Source: Negativicutes bacterium (GTDB lineage Bacteria > Bacillota_C > Negativicutes > Sporomusales_B > JARLHX01). Taken from it: a stretch of 64,000 nucleotides of DNA. Shown here piece by piece: positions 7,866 to 16,857 of this stretch. The translations under genes were made by a program, and so were the position numbers. The DNA lies in contig JARLHY010000032.1 of the NCBI GenBank assembly GCA_031292015.1, forward strand, positions 19,786-83,785, given 5' to 3'. Positions within the stretch are counted from its first letter, which is position 1, and each line of letters starts with the position of its first letter. Under the pieces are notes generated by a model that ran no database searches, was not told where the DNA came from, and saw only the letters and a list, made by a program, of their open reading frames with translations.

Positions 7866-8033
7866 TGTGTTGCTTGGGGGAGGTTATATCGTACGGCTTT
7901 CATGGGGTGTTATGTGACGGTTGTCAGCGCAGAAGACAGCATTAAACCAGCGCCATACCGCCATTTTGCTGTTGGCAGAGGTGTTTTGGCAATATAAAAT
8001 CTCCCGAAAATTGGCTGCGTGTATAAACAAACG

Positions 8034-8053
8034 GTGTGATTATATCATCACGC
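8034..8053 (+). promoter_or_regulatory. Activator-binding dyad A, copy 2
   Basis: GTGTGA-N8-TCACGC, matching the dyad at 6603 in position relative to the promoter. Confidence 0.55.
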
Positions 8054-8118
8054 CGCTTGTTTATGCGGCATCACCGAACGGGTTGCGCGGTTCAGGCACC
8101 CCCAAATATCGAGACAAG

Positions 8119-8138
8119 GTGTGAGGAAATTATCACGC
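8119..8138 (+). promoter_or_regulatory. Activator-binding dyad B, copy 2
   Basis: GTGTGA-GGAAATTA-TCACGC; spacer identical to the dyad at 6687. Confidence 0.6.
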
Positions 8139-8177
8139 TATGGGGCGTCGCAGGCCTGATTATTGGGCGAATTCAGA

Positions 8178-8194
8178 TTGGCATGATCATTGCT
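8178..8194 (+). promoter_or_regulatory. Sigma-54 (-24/-12) promoter of catabolic cluster A
   Basis: TTGGCATGATCATTGCT has exact -24/-12 spacing and differs from the promoter at 6745 only in the spacer. Transcription would begin near 8205 and run into the genes from 8370 onward. Confidence 0.8.
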
Positions 8195-8369
8195 TATATA
8201 AATGTTGCAACCGATTAAACAATTCTAAGGAGGATAGCTGAGTTGATTCCATAGGTATTAGTTGCATCACGTACAGTCCGCCGGCAACTGGGTTGCGGGC
8301 GACTGTGCCGTAGTAATATTTCACGAAAGGGAGGAGCCTTTTATGCGACATAATTCGGAGGTGGCTTCG

Positions 8370-9386
8370 ATGCGTACGGCTGTCTTAGGGGCAGGAGCGC
8401 TTGGAATTATCATAGGTGCTTTGATTGCAAAAGGCGGTTATCCGGTTGATTTGGTTGACAGTTACAAGGAAAATGTTGATGCCCTTAATGCCAACGGCGC
8501 TACAGTAACTGGTTTTTTGGAGCTGAACGTGCCTGTGCGGGCTTTGACGCCCGACCAACTGGAAGGGTGTTACGATCTTGTTTTGCTGTTAACAAAGCAA
8601 ACAAACAACGATATAGCACTAAAACAATTCCTGCCTCACCTGCATAAAGACAGCATTGTCTGCACACTGCAAAACGGAATTCCGGAAGAGTCTGTTGCGA
8701 CATATGTCGGCAAAGACAGAACGATAGGCGGGGCGGTGATGTTCGGTGCGACTTGGGAAAAACCCGGCGTTTCCAGGTTGGCATCGCCTTATGAAAACAC
8801 ACGGAGATTTGCCTTTACAATCGGTGAAATGGACGGGGTCTTGCGACCGCGTATGCAGCAAGTAAAAGAGATTCTCGAAACGATCGGCAAAGCAGAAGTC
8901 ATAACAAATCTGATGGAGGTCCGCTGGACAAAATTGCTTATGAACGCAACCTTCAGCGGCATGGCCGCGGCTCTCAACTGTACTTTTGGCGATGTTTTGG
9001 CTAGTCCTAAAGCCATGGAGTACATTGCCCATATCGCCGACGAGACCGTAAAAGTCTGTCATGCACAAGGATATCGCATGGTTGAAGTATTAGGCGAAAG
9101 CTTTGATAATTTCGAGTTAACAACCGATGCCGAAATTCCTGAGAAAATTCTTCTCTTCAAACGATTGTGGGATAACCAGGGAGCCCAAAAGGGAAGCATG
9201 ATTCAGGATCTGGAAAAGGGTAGAAAAACTGAAGTTGATTGTATTAACGGCGTTGTTTGCAAAAAAGGACGTGAAGCCGGTTTCCCCACGCCATACAATG
9301 ACAAAGTCGTGGAGTTAATCAAAGAGCAGGAAAAAAGCGGAAAACTAAATGATTTCAGCTATCTGTCGAGATTTGATAATATCTAG
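8370..9386 (+). CDS. Ketopantoate reductase-family (ApbA/PanE-like) dehydrogenase
   Basis: 338 residues from ATG 8370, which has GGAGG 8 nt upstream and places the Rossmann motif at the extreme N-terminus (MRTAVLGAGALG), as usual. An alternative ATG at 8343 (347 aa) also has a good site, GGGAGGAG. The C-terminal helical domain keeps the catalytic Lys in EVRWTKLLMNAT and the Ser/Asp/Glu set in SMIQDLEKGRKTEVD. Family members use NADPH to interconvert 2-keto and 2-hydroxy acids. As the first gene of a BKACE cluster it more likely oxidises or reduces a pathway hydroxy/keto acid than makes pantoate (inference). The next gene starts 96 bp downstream. Confidence 0.88.
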   Translation: MRTAVLGAGALGIIIGALIAKGGYPVDLVDSYKENVDALNANGATVTGFLELNVPVRALTPDQLEGCYDLVLLLTKQTNNDIALKQFLPHLHKDSIVCTLQNGIPEESVATYVGKDRTIGGAVMFGATWEKPGVSRLASPYENTRRFAFTIGEMDGVLRPRMQQVKEILETIGKAEVITNLMEVRWTKLLMNATFSGMAAALNCTFGDVLASPKAMEYIAHIADETVKVCHAQGYRMVEVLGESFDNFELTTDAEIPEKILLFKRLWDNQGAQKGSMIQDLEKGRKTEVDCINGVVCKKGREAGFPTPYNDKVVELIKEQEKSGKLNDFSYLSRFDNI

Positions 9387-9482
9387 TACTAATATCACGA
9401 TATTTCGACGACCTGTTGATCCGCTGTCGCAATGATCGCAGCACAATAAACGCGTTCCAACAATCATAGGAGGATCACTGTT

Positions 9483-10223
9483 ATGTATGACTTCAATGGG
9501 AAGATCGTGGCAGTTACCGGGGCGGCCCAGGGACTGGGCGCTGCCATGGCGCAGCGATTTCTGCAGGAGGGTGCTCAGGGCGTTGCCTTGCTGGACCTTA
9601 ACCGGGAGGGTTTACAGGCGACTGTCGCCAGGCTTGACCCTGCCGGAACCCGTACCATGTCAGTTCCTTGCAATGTGGCGGATCACCGGTCCGTCGAGGC
9701 GGCCTTCGCCCAGATCGGAGAGCGCTTCGGCCGTGTGGATATCCTCATCAATAATGCCGGCATCACCCGGGACTCCATGTCTCACAAGATGACGGCGGAG
9801 CAGTTTGACCCGGTGGTACAGGTTAGCCTAAACGGCGCGTTTTACTGCGTACAGCAGGTGATTGGCGGAATGCGGGAGCGGGGGTGGGGGCGTATCATCT
9901 CGTTGTCTTCCTTAGCTGCCGGCGGCAATATAGGCCAGGTCAATTACTCCGCGGCGAAGGCCGGTGTTATTGGCATGACAAAGACCTTAGCCCTGGAACT
10001 GGCGCCCAATCATATCACAGTGAACTGCGTCGCCCCTGGCTTGATAAACACCGACATCATCAAGTCTGTACCTGAAAAGCAGATGGAGGAATTTCTAAAG
10101 AGCATCCCCATGCATCGGGTGGGTGAGCCGGCGGAGGTGGCCAGTCTTGCCGCCTTCCTGGCCAGCAACGAGGCAGCGTACATCACCGGCCAGTGCATCA
10201 AGATAACTGGTGGATTGCACTGA
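9483..10223 (+). CDS. Short-chain dehydrogenase/reductase (FabG-like)
   Basis: 246 residues, the usual length for classical SDRs. Cofactor motif TGAAQGLG (12-19), NNAG near 89, catalytic Ser in SLSS, and Tyr155/Lys159 in YSAAK; C-terminal TGQCIKITGG. AGGAGG lies 8-9 nt upstream of the ATG. FabG-type enzymes act on 3-oxoacyl/3-hydroxyacyl groups, but many cluster-borne relatives oxidise free hydroxy acids. Here it probably makes or reduces the beta-keto acid that BKACE uses, since the BKACE gene starts 37 bp downstream (inference). NAD versus NADP preference is not clear. Confidence 0.9.
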   Translation: MYDFNGKIVAVTGAAQGLGAAMAQRFLQEGAQGVALLDLNREGLQATVARLDPAGTRTMSVPCNVADHRSVEAAFAQIGERFGRVDILINNAGITRDSMSHKMTAEQFDPVVQVSLNGAFYCVQQVIGGMRERGWGRIISLSSLAAGGNIGQVNYSAAKAGVIGMTKTLALELAPNHITVNCVAPGLINTDIIKSVPEKQMEEFLKSIPMHRVGEPAEVASLAAFLASNEAAYITGQCIKITGGLH

Positions 10224-10260
10224 TAGCAACACGAATTGGAATTTAAAAGGAATGATTATT

Positions 10261-11106
10261 ATGACGAATAAAGTTTTCATCACTGCTGCCCTGACCGGAG
10301 CCGTTACCCCCAAAAATATCAACGAGCATATTCCCATGACGCCTGAGGAAATTGCAGCTGACGCATACCGTTGCTGGAAGGCTGGCGCAGCAGTCGTGCA
10401 TCTTCACATGAGAGACGACAATGGCAACGGATCCATGGAGACGGCTCGGTTCAAAAAGACCATTGAACTTCTGCGGGCCCATAAAGACTGCGATGTGGTT
10501 ATCTGCTGCACATCTTCGGGATCCAGAACCCCTATCACTTCGGAAGAACGGATGGTCCATTTCAGGTCCATTCCGGAAATTGAAATGGGTTCCTATGACG
10601 TAGGCACTTTTAATTGGGGCACCGATGCAGTGTTTGAAAATAGTCCTCAGTTTTTGGCGGAGCTGGCAAAGTGTTATCAGGAATACGCTGTGAAGACTGA
10701 GATAGAGATTTTCGATATGGGTATGCTGGGCAATGCCAAGCACTATCTGAAAACCGGCGTTCTGGACGCGCCGCTTTACTGCCAGTTCGTCCTGGGAGTT
10801 CTGGGCGGTATGGAAGCCACCGTGGATAACCTCCAATACCTGGTCAGACATATGCCGGCGGGTTCCAAATGGTCCGCTTTGGGCATCGGTAAAGACCACT
10901 TGCCCATTATGTTTGCCGCACTGGCTCTGGGGGCAGATGGTATCCGGGTTGGTCTGGAGGACAATGTGATGTATGCCAAGGGTGTCAAAGCGTCCAACGT
11001 GATGCTGGTGGAACGCGCCGTCCGGGTCGTCAGGGAGTTCGGCAAGGAGCTGGCCACTTCCGCGGAAGCCCGAGAGATACTGGGTATCAAGCAACTGGTA
11101 CGCTAG
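10261..11106 (+). CDS. BKACE (beta-keto acid cleavage enzyme, DUF849), cluster A
   Basis: 281 residues from ATG 10261; an in-frame ATG at 10252 overlaps the AAAAGG site. TIM-barrel zinc enzyme of the 3-keto-5-aminohexanoate cleavage (Kce) family. The metal ligands are in the expected places: His47 and His49 in HLHMRD and Glu233 in GLEDN (Kce uses H46, H48 and E230). The N-terminal signature PKNINEHIPMTPEEIA is typical. The reaction of the family is beta-keto acid + acetyl-CoA to acetoacetate + a new acyl-CoA. The acid it prefers cannot be read from sequence. The paralogue at 57177 has the same length and the same metal positions. Confidence 0.93.
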   Translation: MTNKVFITAALTGAVTPKNINEHIPMTPEEIAADAYRCWKAGAAVVHLHMRDDNGNGSMETARFKKTIELLRAHKDCDVVICCTSSGSRTPITSEERMVHFRSIPEIEMGSYDVGTFNWGTDAVFENSPQFLAELAKCYQEYAVKTEIEIFDMGMLGNAKHYLKTGVLDAPLYCQFVLGVLGGMEATVDNLQYLVRHMPAGSKWSALGIGKDHLPIMFAALALGADGIRVGLEDNVMYAKGVKASNVMLVERAVRVVREFGKELATSAEAREILGIKQLVR

Positions 11107-11145
11107 ACAGGTTTATGGGATTTGATAGCACAGGAGGAAGTTTAT

Positions 11146-12315
11146 ATGAATCATGCAAGAGATGCCGTAGTCGTGGCCTACGGCCGCACACCGCTGGCCA
11201 GGGCGTTTAAGGGCGCCTTTGTGAAAATGCATCCGGTGGAATATGGCGCTCAGGCGCTGGTGGGAGTGCTGAGCCGGGTTCCCGGCCTTGACCCCGCCCT
11301 TATTGATGACGTCATTGTGGGGTGCGCTGTGCCTGAGCGGCATACCGGCTTTAATATAGGTCGCCTGATTGCCCAACGGGCCGGGTTGCCTGACTCGGTG
11401 CCGGGGCAGACGGTCAACCGGTTCTGTTCGTCCGGACTGCAGGCCATCGCTGTCGCGGCCAACGCCATCATGGCCGGTGAGATGGACGTGGTGGTCGCCG
11501 GTGGTGTGGAAATGATGACCGACATGATCCTGGGGCACCCAGAGGAATATCAGGATGTACTGCTGAGGGAGCAAATTCCTGGCACGTATCTGTCAATGGG
11601 CCTTACTGCCGAAAATGTAGCGGCACGCTACGGGATTACCCGGCCCGAAATGGAAGCCATGGCGGTGGATAGTCACCGGAAGGCTGCCTCCGCGCAGGCG
11701 GCAGATAAATTCAGGGATGAGATTATACCCATTACCGCTCTGACCGAGAATGGTCCTGTAAACATATCCGCCGATGAGGGAGTGCGGCCAGGAACCAGTC
11801 TTGAGAGCTTGGCGGCCCTGAAACCCTGTTTCAAAGAGGATGGTGTAGTGACCGCGGCTACCTCATCTCAAATGACGGACGGGGCAGGCTTTGTTTTACT
11901 GATGTCGCGGGAGAAAGCGCAGGCCCTGGGCATTGTCCCTGTTGCCCGGTTCTTGGGTTTTGCCGTAAGCGGCTGTGCGGCTGAAGTCATGGGCCTGGGA
12001 CCTATTGTGGCAGTGCCCAAGGTTATGAAGCGAATCGGGATGACCGTGAACGACATGGACGTCATCGAGCTCAATGAGGCCTTTGCCTCGCAAGCTCTGG
12101 CCTGTATCCGCGAACTGAAACTGCCGGTGGAGAAGGTGAATCCGAATGGGGGAGCGATGGCTTTGGGGCATCCCATGGGGGCCACCGGAGCGGTGCTGAC
12201 CTGCAAGGCCCTTTCCGAACTAAAGCGCACCGGGGGAAAATACGCCCTGGTCACGATGTGTATTGGCGGAGGCATGGGCGCGGCCGGGGTTTTCGAGATG
12301 GAAGCCAACCGCTGA
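11146..12315 (+). CDS. Thiolase (acetyl-CoA acetyltransferase family), cluster A
   Basis: 389 residues from ATG 11146, with AGGAGG 8 nt upstream. All thiolase active-site elements are present: nucleophile Cys94 in NRFCSSG, His342 in GHPMGATG and Cys372 in MCIGGGMG. It probably splits acetoacetyl-CoA into two acetyl-CoA once acetoacetate from BKACE is activated by the CoA-transferase at 13862, replacing the acetyl-CoA spent by BKACE (inference from family and neighbours). It could alternatively accept longer 3-oxoacyl-CoAs. It lies 39 bp after the BKACE gene. Confidence 0.92.
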   Translation: MNHARDAVVVAYGRTPLARAFKGAFVKMHPVEYGAQALVGVLSRVPGLDPALIDDVIVGCAVPERHTGFNIGRLIAQRAGLPDSVPGQTVNRFCSSGLQAIAVAANAIMAGEMDVVVAGGVEMMTDMILGHPEEYQDVLLREQIPGTYLSMGLTAENVAARYGITRPEMEAMAVDSHRKAASAQAADKFRDEIIPITALTENGPVNISADEGVRPGTSLESLAALKPCFKEDGVVTAATSSQMTDGAGFVLLMSREKAQALGIVPVARFLGFAVSGCAAEVMGLGPIVAVPKVMKRIGMTVNDMDVIELNEAFASQALACIRELKLPVEKVNPNGGAMALGHPMGATGAVLTCKALSELKRTGGKYALVTMCIGGGMGAAGVFEMEANR

Positions 12316-12478
12316 CATTCTGATTGAAAGCTTTTAATCAGAGGCAAAGGGCTGTGATCTTGACACAAGGCAATAGTTTAGAGGGGAGGTTGCCACTGGC
12401 TGTACATAGTGAAGGGTCCTGCCAAGGACAAGTACTGCCAGTTTCAAAAACGACTAAATTGGCAAAAGGAGAATGATT

Positions 12479-13780
12479 ATGAGTACTCAGACCGAGTTGG
12501 AATCCACCGGGAAATGTGTTGAGAAACCCGTCGAGGACGATGTTCTTCTCAAACTGCCGTCATGGAAAATATGGTATAGCATGTCTATCCTGTATTTGCT
12601 CTACTTCTTTGATTATGCCGCCCGTTTGGTCATTGGCCCCCTGTTCCCGTATTTAAAAAAGGATTTAGGGCTGACTGATCCGCAATTAGGCATGCTGACC
12701 AGCGTTGTCCTTGCGGGAGTCTGTATTTTATCGATGCCCCTTGCGGCGTTTATTGACCGCTGGAGAAGGTCAAGAACCTTATCCCTTGTGGCAGTTGCCT
12801 GGAGTGTAGCATCGGTGGGCACAGGGCTCAGCACGACATTCGGTCAGATCCTTGCTTCGCGGGCCGCTGTTGGTATCGGAGAAGCCGGCTTTTCATCAGG
12901 CGGCGCGGCTTTAATAAGCGCTATGTTCAGCAGGACGAAGCGGGCCACGATGATCGGAATATGGAATACCTCGATGACCGCCGGGGCGGCATTCGGTCTC
13001 ATGGCCGGCGGGATCATCGCCACCAAATACGGTTGGTACACTGCTTTTTATGCGGTTGGTATTCCAGGAATCATCCTGGGTATTATGGCCTGGTTTATGC
13101 CTGATTATGAGAATGTTTCCAGGGACAAGGATGCAGCTGCATTGAGCTTTTTCGGCGCATTTAAGGGTGTTTTGACGAATAAGTCGCTGGCTTGCATGTA
13201 CTTCGCTTGTGGGCTGGGCGCTGTATTATTACAGACTCAGCTGTACTGGACGTCATCATTATTTGTTCGTTTCATGGGCATGACTCCGGCCCAGGCCGGC
13301 ACTATTAACGGATATATGATGTTCTGTGGTTTCGTTTCCTACCCGCTGAGCGGCTGGCTTGCAGACCGTTGGTCAGAGCAGGATTTGCGGGGCAGAATGT
13401 ACTTTTGTGCTATTATGCAGCTGCTCGCTTGCCTGACTACTGTTGCCGGCGTGATGATGCTAAGTATCCCTCTACTCGCATTAGCCATGTTTTTCACATT
13501 TTGTATTCCCTCCGCCCAGGTAGCCTTTACCCAGGAAATCGTGCCGCTGTTTAACCGGGCAACGGCTTACGGCGGATACGTACTTACCCTCTATGTTCTT
13601 GGCGGATTGTGGGGACCGGTTCTGACCGGCTATGTCTCCGCCGCATCTAATCTGCAGATGGGATTTGTTGTCGCGGCAGGCATCAGTTTGGTTGCTATAC
13701 TCTTTTATCTTGTCGGAAGCAGATATGTTATAGCCGATTTCAACGACTCACGCGCCAAGGAAAAAGAAATGGGCTGCTGA
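12479..13780 (+). CDS. MFS transporter, cluster A
   Basis: 433 residues with about 12 membrane segments from ATG 12479 (AAAGGAG 7 nt upstream). MFS markers: RWRRSR in the loop after the second or third helix (residues 95-105), VGIGEAGFSSGGAAL in helices 4-5 as in spinster-like members, and a central loop around 205-225. Inner-membrane secondary transporter; the likely cargo is the organic acid degraded by this cluster (inference). A 163-bp gap separates it from the thiolase gene, without an obvious terminator. Confidence 0.85.
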   Translation: MSTQTELESTGKCVEKPVEDDVLLKLPSWKIWYSMSILYLLYFFDYAARLVIGPLFPYLKKDLGLTDPQLGMLTSVVLAGVCILSMPLAAFIDRWRRSRTLSLVAVAWSVASVGTGLSTTFGQILASRAAVGIGEAGFSSGGAALISAMFSRTKRATMIGIWNTSMTAGAAFGLMAGGIIATKYGWYTAFYAVGIPGIILGIMAWFMPDYENVSRDKDAAALSFFGAFKGVLTNKSLACMYFACGLGAVLLQTQLYWTSSLFVRFMGMTPAQAGTINGYMMFCGFVSYPLSGWLADRWSEQDLRGRMYFCAIMQLLACLTTVAGVMMLSIPLLALAMFFTFCIPSAQVAFTQEIVPLFNRATAYGGYVLTLYVLGGLWGPVLTGYVSAASNLQMGFVVAAGISLVAILFYLVGSRYVIADFNDSRAKEKEMGC

Positions 13781-13861
13781 GGGTGATTCGGTTTTGACTT
13801 GGATTTGAGTCGCCTGCCTGTAAAATACCTGCAAAGCAAATGGAATTATTGGAGGTTATCA

Positions 13862-15163
13862 ATGGCTAATCGATACCAGGACAAGTATAATGCCAAGAAA
13901 ATTTCAATAGAACAAGCGCTGTCATTGATTAAGTCGGGTGACGAAATTATCCCCGGTTTTTGCGGGGTTGAGCCCGCGGGTATTTTAAGCAAGCTTCACA
14001 CTATTAAAGACAGAGTTGAGAATGTAGTTGTTTGGTACAATCTGGGGATGGGTAAATATGATTTCTTTTCCAAGCCGGAGATGAAAGGTCATTTTATCAC
14101 CAATTCAATGTTTTATAGTTTCGGGGTAAGGGAAGCCCATAAGATTGGAACGGTGAGCTATCAACCAACCCATCTTCACAATTCTTTTGAACGTAAGTTG
14201 CAAGTCAAACCCGCGAATATCTTTATCGGCACGGTAACGCCGATGGACAAGCACGGCTACGTAAATTCTTCTTTAAGTGCATATTACGAAAAGATAGCGA
14301 TTGAACATGCTGATTTGGTCATCATGGAGGTTAACCCCCGGCTGCCGAATGTTGGCGGGGACACCGAGCTGCATATTGACGAGATCGACTACATTGTTGA
14401 AGTCGATCGCCCGGTGCCTGTTCTTCCGTCAGCGGAAATTACCGAGACGGATAAGGTGATTGCCGGGTATGTCGCCAGTCTCGTTAATGACGGAGATACG
14501 ATTCAACTGGGAATCGGGGGGATCCCTAACGCGATAGCGTCAGCTTTTATGAGTAAACATGACCTGGGGATACATACGGAAATGATTACAAGCAGTATGG
14601 CCGACTTGGCTGAGGCGGGAGTTGTCACAGGAAGAAAAAAAAGCCTGCATAAAGGCAAAATCATCAGTTGTTTCGCACTGGGAACACAGAAGTTATACGA
14701 TTTCCTGGACGGTAATCCTTCAGTGCAACTGATGCGGGGGGAATACGTAAACAGTCCGTTTGTCATTGCTAAAAATGACAATATGGTTTCGATTAATACC
14801 GGGATACAGGTTGATTTGACTGGACAAATTTGCTCGGAAAGTATTGGCTTAAAAACCTGGAGCGGATCCGGCGGGCAGAACGATACGGCAGAGGGTGCAA
14901 TTCATGCCAAGAACGGAAGATCGATTATCGCGTTGAAGTCTACTGCCAAAAACGGAACGGTGTCTACGATTCAGCCCTGGTTAACGCCGGGGGCGGCGGT
15001 GACATTATCTCGAAACAATATCGATTACATCGTTACCGAGTTTGGGATTGCACCGATGAAAGCCAGAACGATAAGGCAAAGGGTCGATAACCTGATTGCC
15101 ATCGCTCACCCGGACTTCCACAAGGAACTGCGGGATGCGGCTGCTAAGCATCAGATCTGGTAA
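13862..15163 (+). CDS. Acetyl-CoA hydrolase/CoA-transferase family protein, cluster A
   Basis: 433 residues from ATG 13862 with GGAGG upstream. Two-domain CoA-transferase of the acetyl-CoA hydrolase / 4-hydroxybutyrate CoA-transferase family. The catalytic Glu240 is in GIHTEMITSSM, and the CoA-binding GSGGQNDTAEGA motif is in the C-terminal half. This family passes CoA between acyl-CoA and a free acid through a glutamyl-CoA intermediate. In this setting it could move CoA from the BKACE acyl product to acetoacetate or acetate (inference). It is the last enzyme gene of cluster A, 81 bp after the transporter. Confidence 0.9.
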   Translation: MANRYQDKYNAKKISIEQALSLIKSGDEIIPGFCGVEPAGILSKLHTIKDRVENVVVWYNLGMGKYDFFSKPEMKGHFITNSMFYSFGVREAHKIGTVSYQPTHLHNSFERKLQVKPANIFIGTVTPMDKHGYVNSSLSAYYEKIAIEHADLVIMEVNPRLPNVGGDTELHIDEIDYIVEVDRPVPVLPSAEITETDKVIAGYVASLVNDGDTIQLGIGGIPNAIASAFMSKHDLGIHTEMITSSMADLAEAGVVTGRKKSLHKGKIISCFALGTQKLYDFLDGNPSVQLMRGEYVNSPFVIAKNDNMVSINTGIQVDLTGQICSESIGLKTWSGSGGQNDTAEGAIHAKNGRSIIALKSTAKNGTVSTIQPWLTPGAAVTLSRNNIDYIVTEFGIAPMKARTIRQRVDNLIAIAHPDFHKELRDAAAKHQIW

Positions 15164-15269
15164 ACGAGTCTGCCGGCAATAGGGGGAGTGGGCTATATGT
15201 CAAAGCAGGGAATTTATTGCAGGAAAGGTGGGAAACAGACTAAGTATCCCTGTGAGACTATAGATAACG

Positions 15270-15320
15270 GATGACGGCAGCCGTATGGGGGAAACGATGG
15301 AATCCACACCTGCTGTCATC
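15270..15320 (+). other. Long-range hairpin between cluster A and the porin gene
   Basis: GATGACGGCAG pairs with CTGCTGTCATC (one G-U pair) around a 29-nt loop. There is no T-run, so it is not a normal terminator; it may be a processing or stability element. Without a terminator, read-through from cluster A into the porin gene is possible. Confidence 0.35.
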
Positions 15321-15359
15321 TGAAATGGACGTTATAAGTAAATTAGGAGGAAAGAAACC

Positions 15360-16721
15360 ATGAAGAAATTTATATGTTTGTTAACCTTGGTATCAATGCT
15401 GCTAGTCATGTCAACTGGTGCTCTGGCTGCGGCCCCGCAAAGTTCTTTCAGCGACGTCCCGGCAAAACACTGGGCCTATGACGCCATTGGCAAATTAGCC
15501 AAAGATGGTATCATCAGCGGCTACGGCGACAGTACTTTCCGCGGTGACAGAACGATGACCCGTTATGAAATGGCGCAAATAGTCGCAAACGCCATGACGA
15601 AAGAAGACAAAGCAAATGCCGAGGACAAAGCGCTGATCAACAAGCTTGCGGCTGAGTTCAACAGTGAACTGAATAAGTTGGACGCGAAGGTTAACAAGAT
15701 TGATCAGCGTGTGACCAGCCTGGAAGACAAGATCAGTTTTAGCGGCAGCGATATTATGCGTTGGGTTAAGTGGAACAAGGCCACGTTACCGGGTTATGAT
15801 TTTTACAAAAACGGCGTAACCCAAAACTATTTTACGCTCTTTGCAAAAGCGAAGGTAAACGACGATATCACAGCCAACTTCAAATGGTTTATACAGCGCC
15901 AGGATACCTTCGGCAATCCTGCGTATACAACCACTTCTCCTATGAGTAATGAAGGGAATAACCTTGTACAGGCTGAGTTTACCGTACGTAACGCTTTCGA
16001 ACAAACAGGGGTCACACTGACTGGCGGGCGTATGCTTCAGACTTTTGGTGCTTCAGGCTTTATCGCAGCGCTTCAAGGCATTGACGGAGTAAAACTCAGT
16101 TTTGGCAATCAACTAAAAGTCGAGCTTGGTGCTGCTGATTTCAGCAACCCGCTTAGCGGCTATGTGAAAACCTATTTGAATACCCCGACAGCCCCGGCAG
16201 CCAATGCTGACTACAGTGGACTCTATTTCCAGGATGCCGCTTGGGTTAAAGCTTCGTGGAAGCTTGACCAGGCAACTTCCGTAGAAGGTTTTGGCCTGAG
16301 AAACACCGACGGCCCTGCGGTGGCAAGGCTCTACGGGCTTGGCCTGCGGACTATGGTGGCGCAGAATCTGCTTTTCCGGACGGATTATGTGAAAAATACC
16401 GAATTTAATCAATATAACACTAATGTACAGTACCGGTTGTCATACCGTGGCGCGGCAATGGATCAACCCAACAGCTGGGGTATGCACCTGGATTATGGCA
16501 AAGCCTATGCCCGTGCATCGATAGGGACATGGGGCGACTACGAACCGACCGCTCTGTTTCCTAAGTCGGGGATCAAATCTTGGGACTTTACGGTTGAAGA
16601 TACCCTGGCCAAAAATGTAATGCTCAAACTGGCCCGTAGTTTTGATTCGAGAAATCCCGTAACTGGTGCTAAATCTGTTTTCGGCGAATGGTACCGTGCT
16701 CAGATCGAGTTTGTTTTTTAA
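15360..16721 (+). CDS. S-layer-homology porin (OmpM-type outer-membrane protein)
   Basis: 453 residues: a signal peptide (about 1-24), one SLH domain (about 30-80, with FSDVPAKHWAYDAI and TMTRYEMAQIVANAM), a predicted coiled coil (about 85-120, with LNKLDAKVNKIDQRV) and a long beta-strand-rich part ending in EFVF with terminal Phe. This is the plan of Negativicute OmpM proteins: the SLH domain grips the cell wall and the C-terminal part forms the outer-membrane barrel, tethering the membrane and allowing diffusion. AGGAGG is 9-10 nt upstream. Gene position directly after cluster A raises the chance that it serves uptake of that substrate (inference). Confidence 0.92.
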   Translation: MKKFICLLTLVSMLLVMSTGALAAAPQSSFSDVPAKHWAYDAIGKLAKDGIISGYGDSTFRGDRTMTRYEMAQIVANAMTKEDKANAEDKALINKLAAEFNSELNKLDAKVNKIDQRVTSLEDKISFSGSDIMRWVKWNKATLPGYDFYKNGVTQNYFTLFAKAKVNDDITANFKWFIQRQDTFGNPAYTTTSPMSNEGNNLVQAEFTVRNAFEQTGVTLTGGRMLQTFGASGFIAALQGIDGVKLSFGNQLKVELGAADFSNPLSGYVKTYLNTPTAPAANADYSGLYFQDAAWVKASWKLDQATSVEGFGLRNTDGPAVARLYGLGLRTMVAQNLLFRTDYVKNTEFNQYNTNVQYRLSYRGAAMDQPNSWGMHLDYGKAYARASIGTWGDYEPTALFPKSGIKSWDFTVEDTLAKNVMLKLARSFDSRNPVTGAKSVFGEWYRAQIEFVF

Positions 16722-16829
16722 GCAATTGTGATTCATTTTCCGTAACTTAATAAGCAGCTTAATCATGGGCGAGGGTTGAATGAATGACCTTCGCCCATGA
16801 TTCCATTGATAGAATGCGAAGTAAGACGA

Positions 16830-16857
16830 AAGCCCGGAACTGCAATGTTCCGGGCTT
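16830..16857 (+). terminator. Terminator after the SLH porin gene
   Basis: AAGCCCGGAAC and GTTCCGGGCTT form an 11-bp stem around a 6-nt loop, followed by GTTTTG. Same hairpin family as 2621 and 47283. Confidence 0.8.

Larger units (their letters stand above)
7940..8217 (+). repeat. Duplicated sigma-54 control region, copy 2
   Basis: Counterpart of 6509-6786 (see that entry for shared blocks). This copy lies upstream of catabolic cluster A. After it, AAGGAGG at about 8227 is followed by a three-codon frame (TTG ATT CCA, stop), then a leader of about 100 nt before the first cluster gene. Confidence 0.85.

Noticed and set aside
10243..10260. ATG at 10252 as BKACE start
   Set aside because: It follows the AAAAGG site by only a few bases; ATG 10261 has proper spacing and matches the length of the paralogue.
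10243..11094. A 283-codon frame on the minus strand
   Set aside because: Mirror of the BKACE gene; no ribosome site and no protein-like features.
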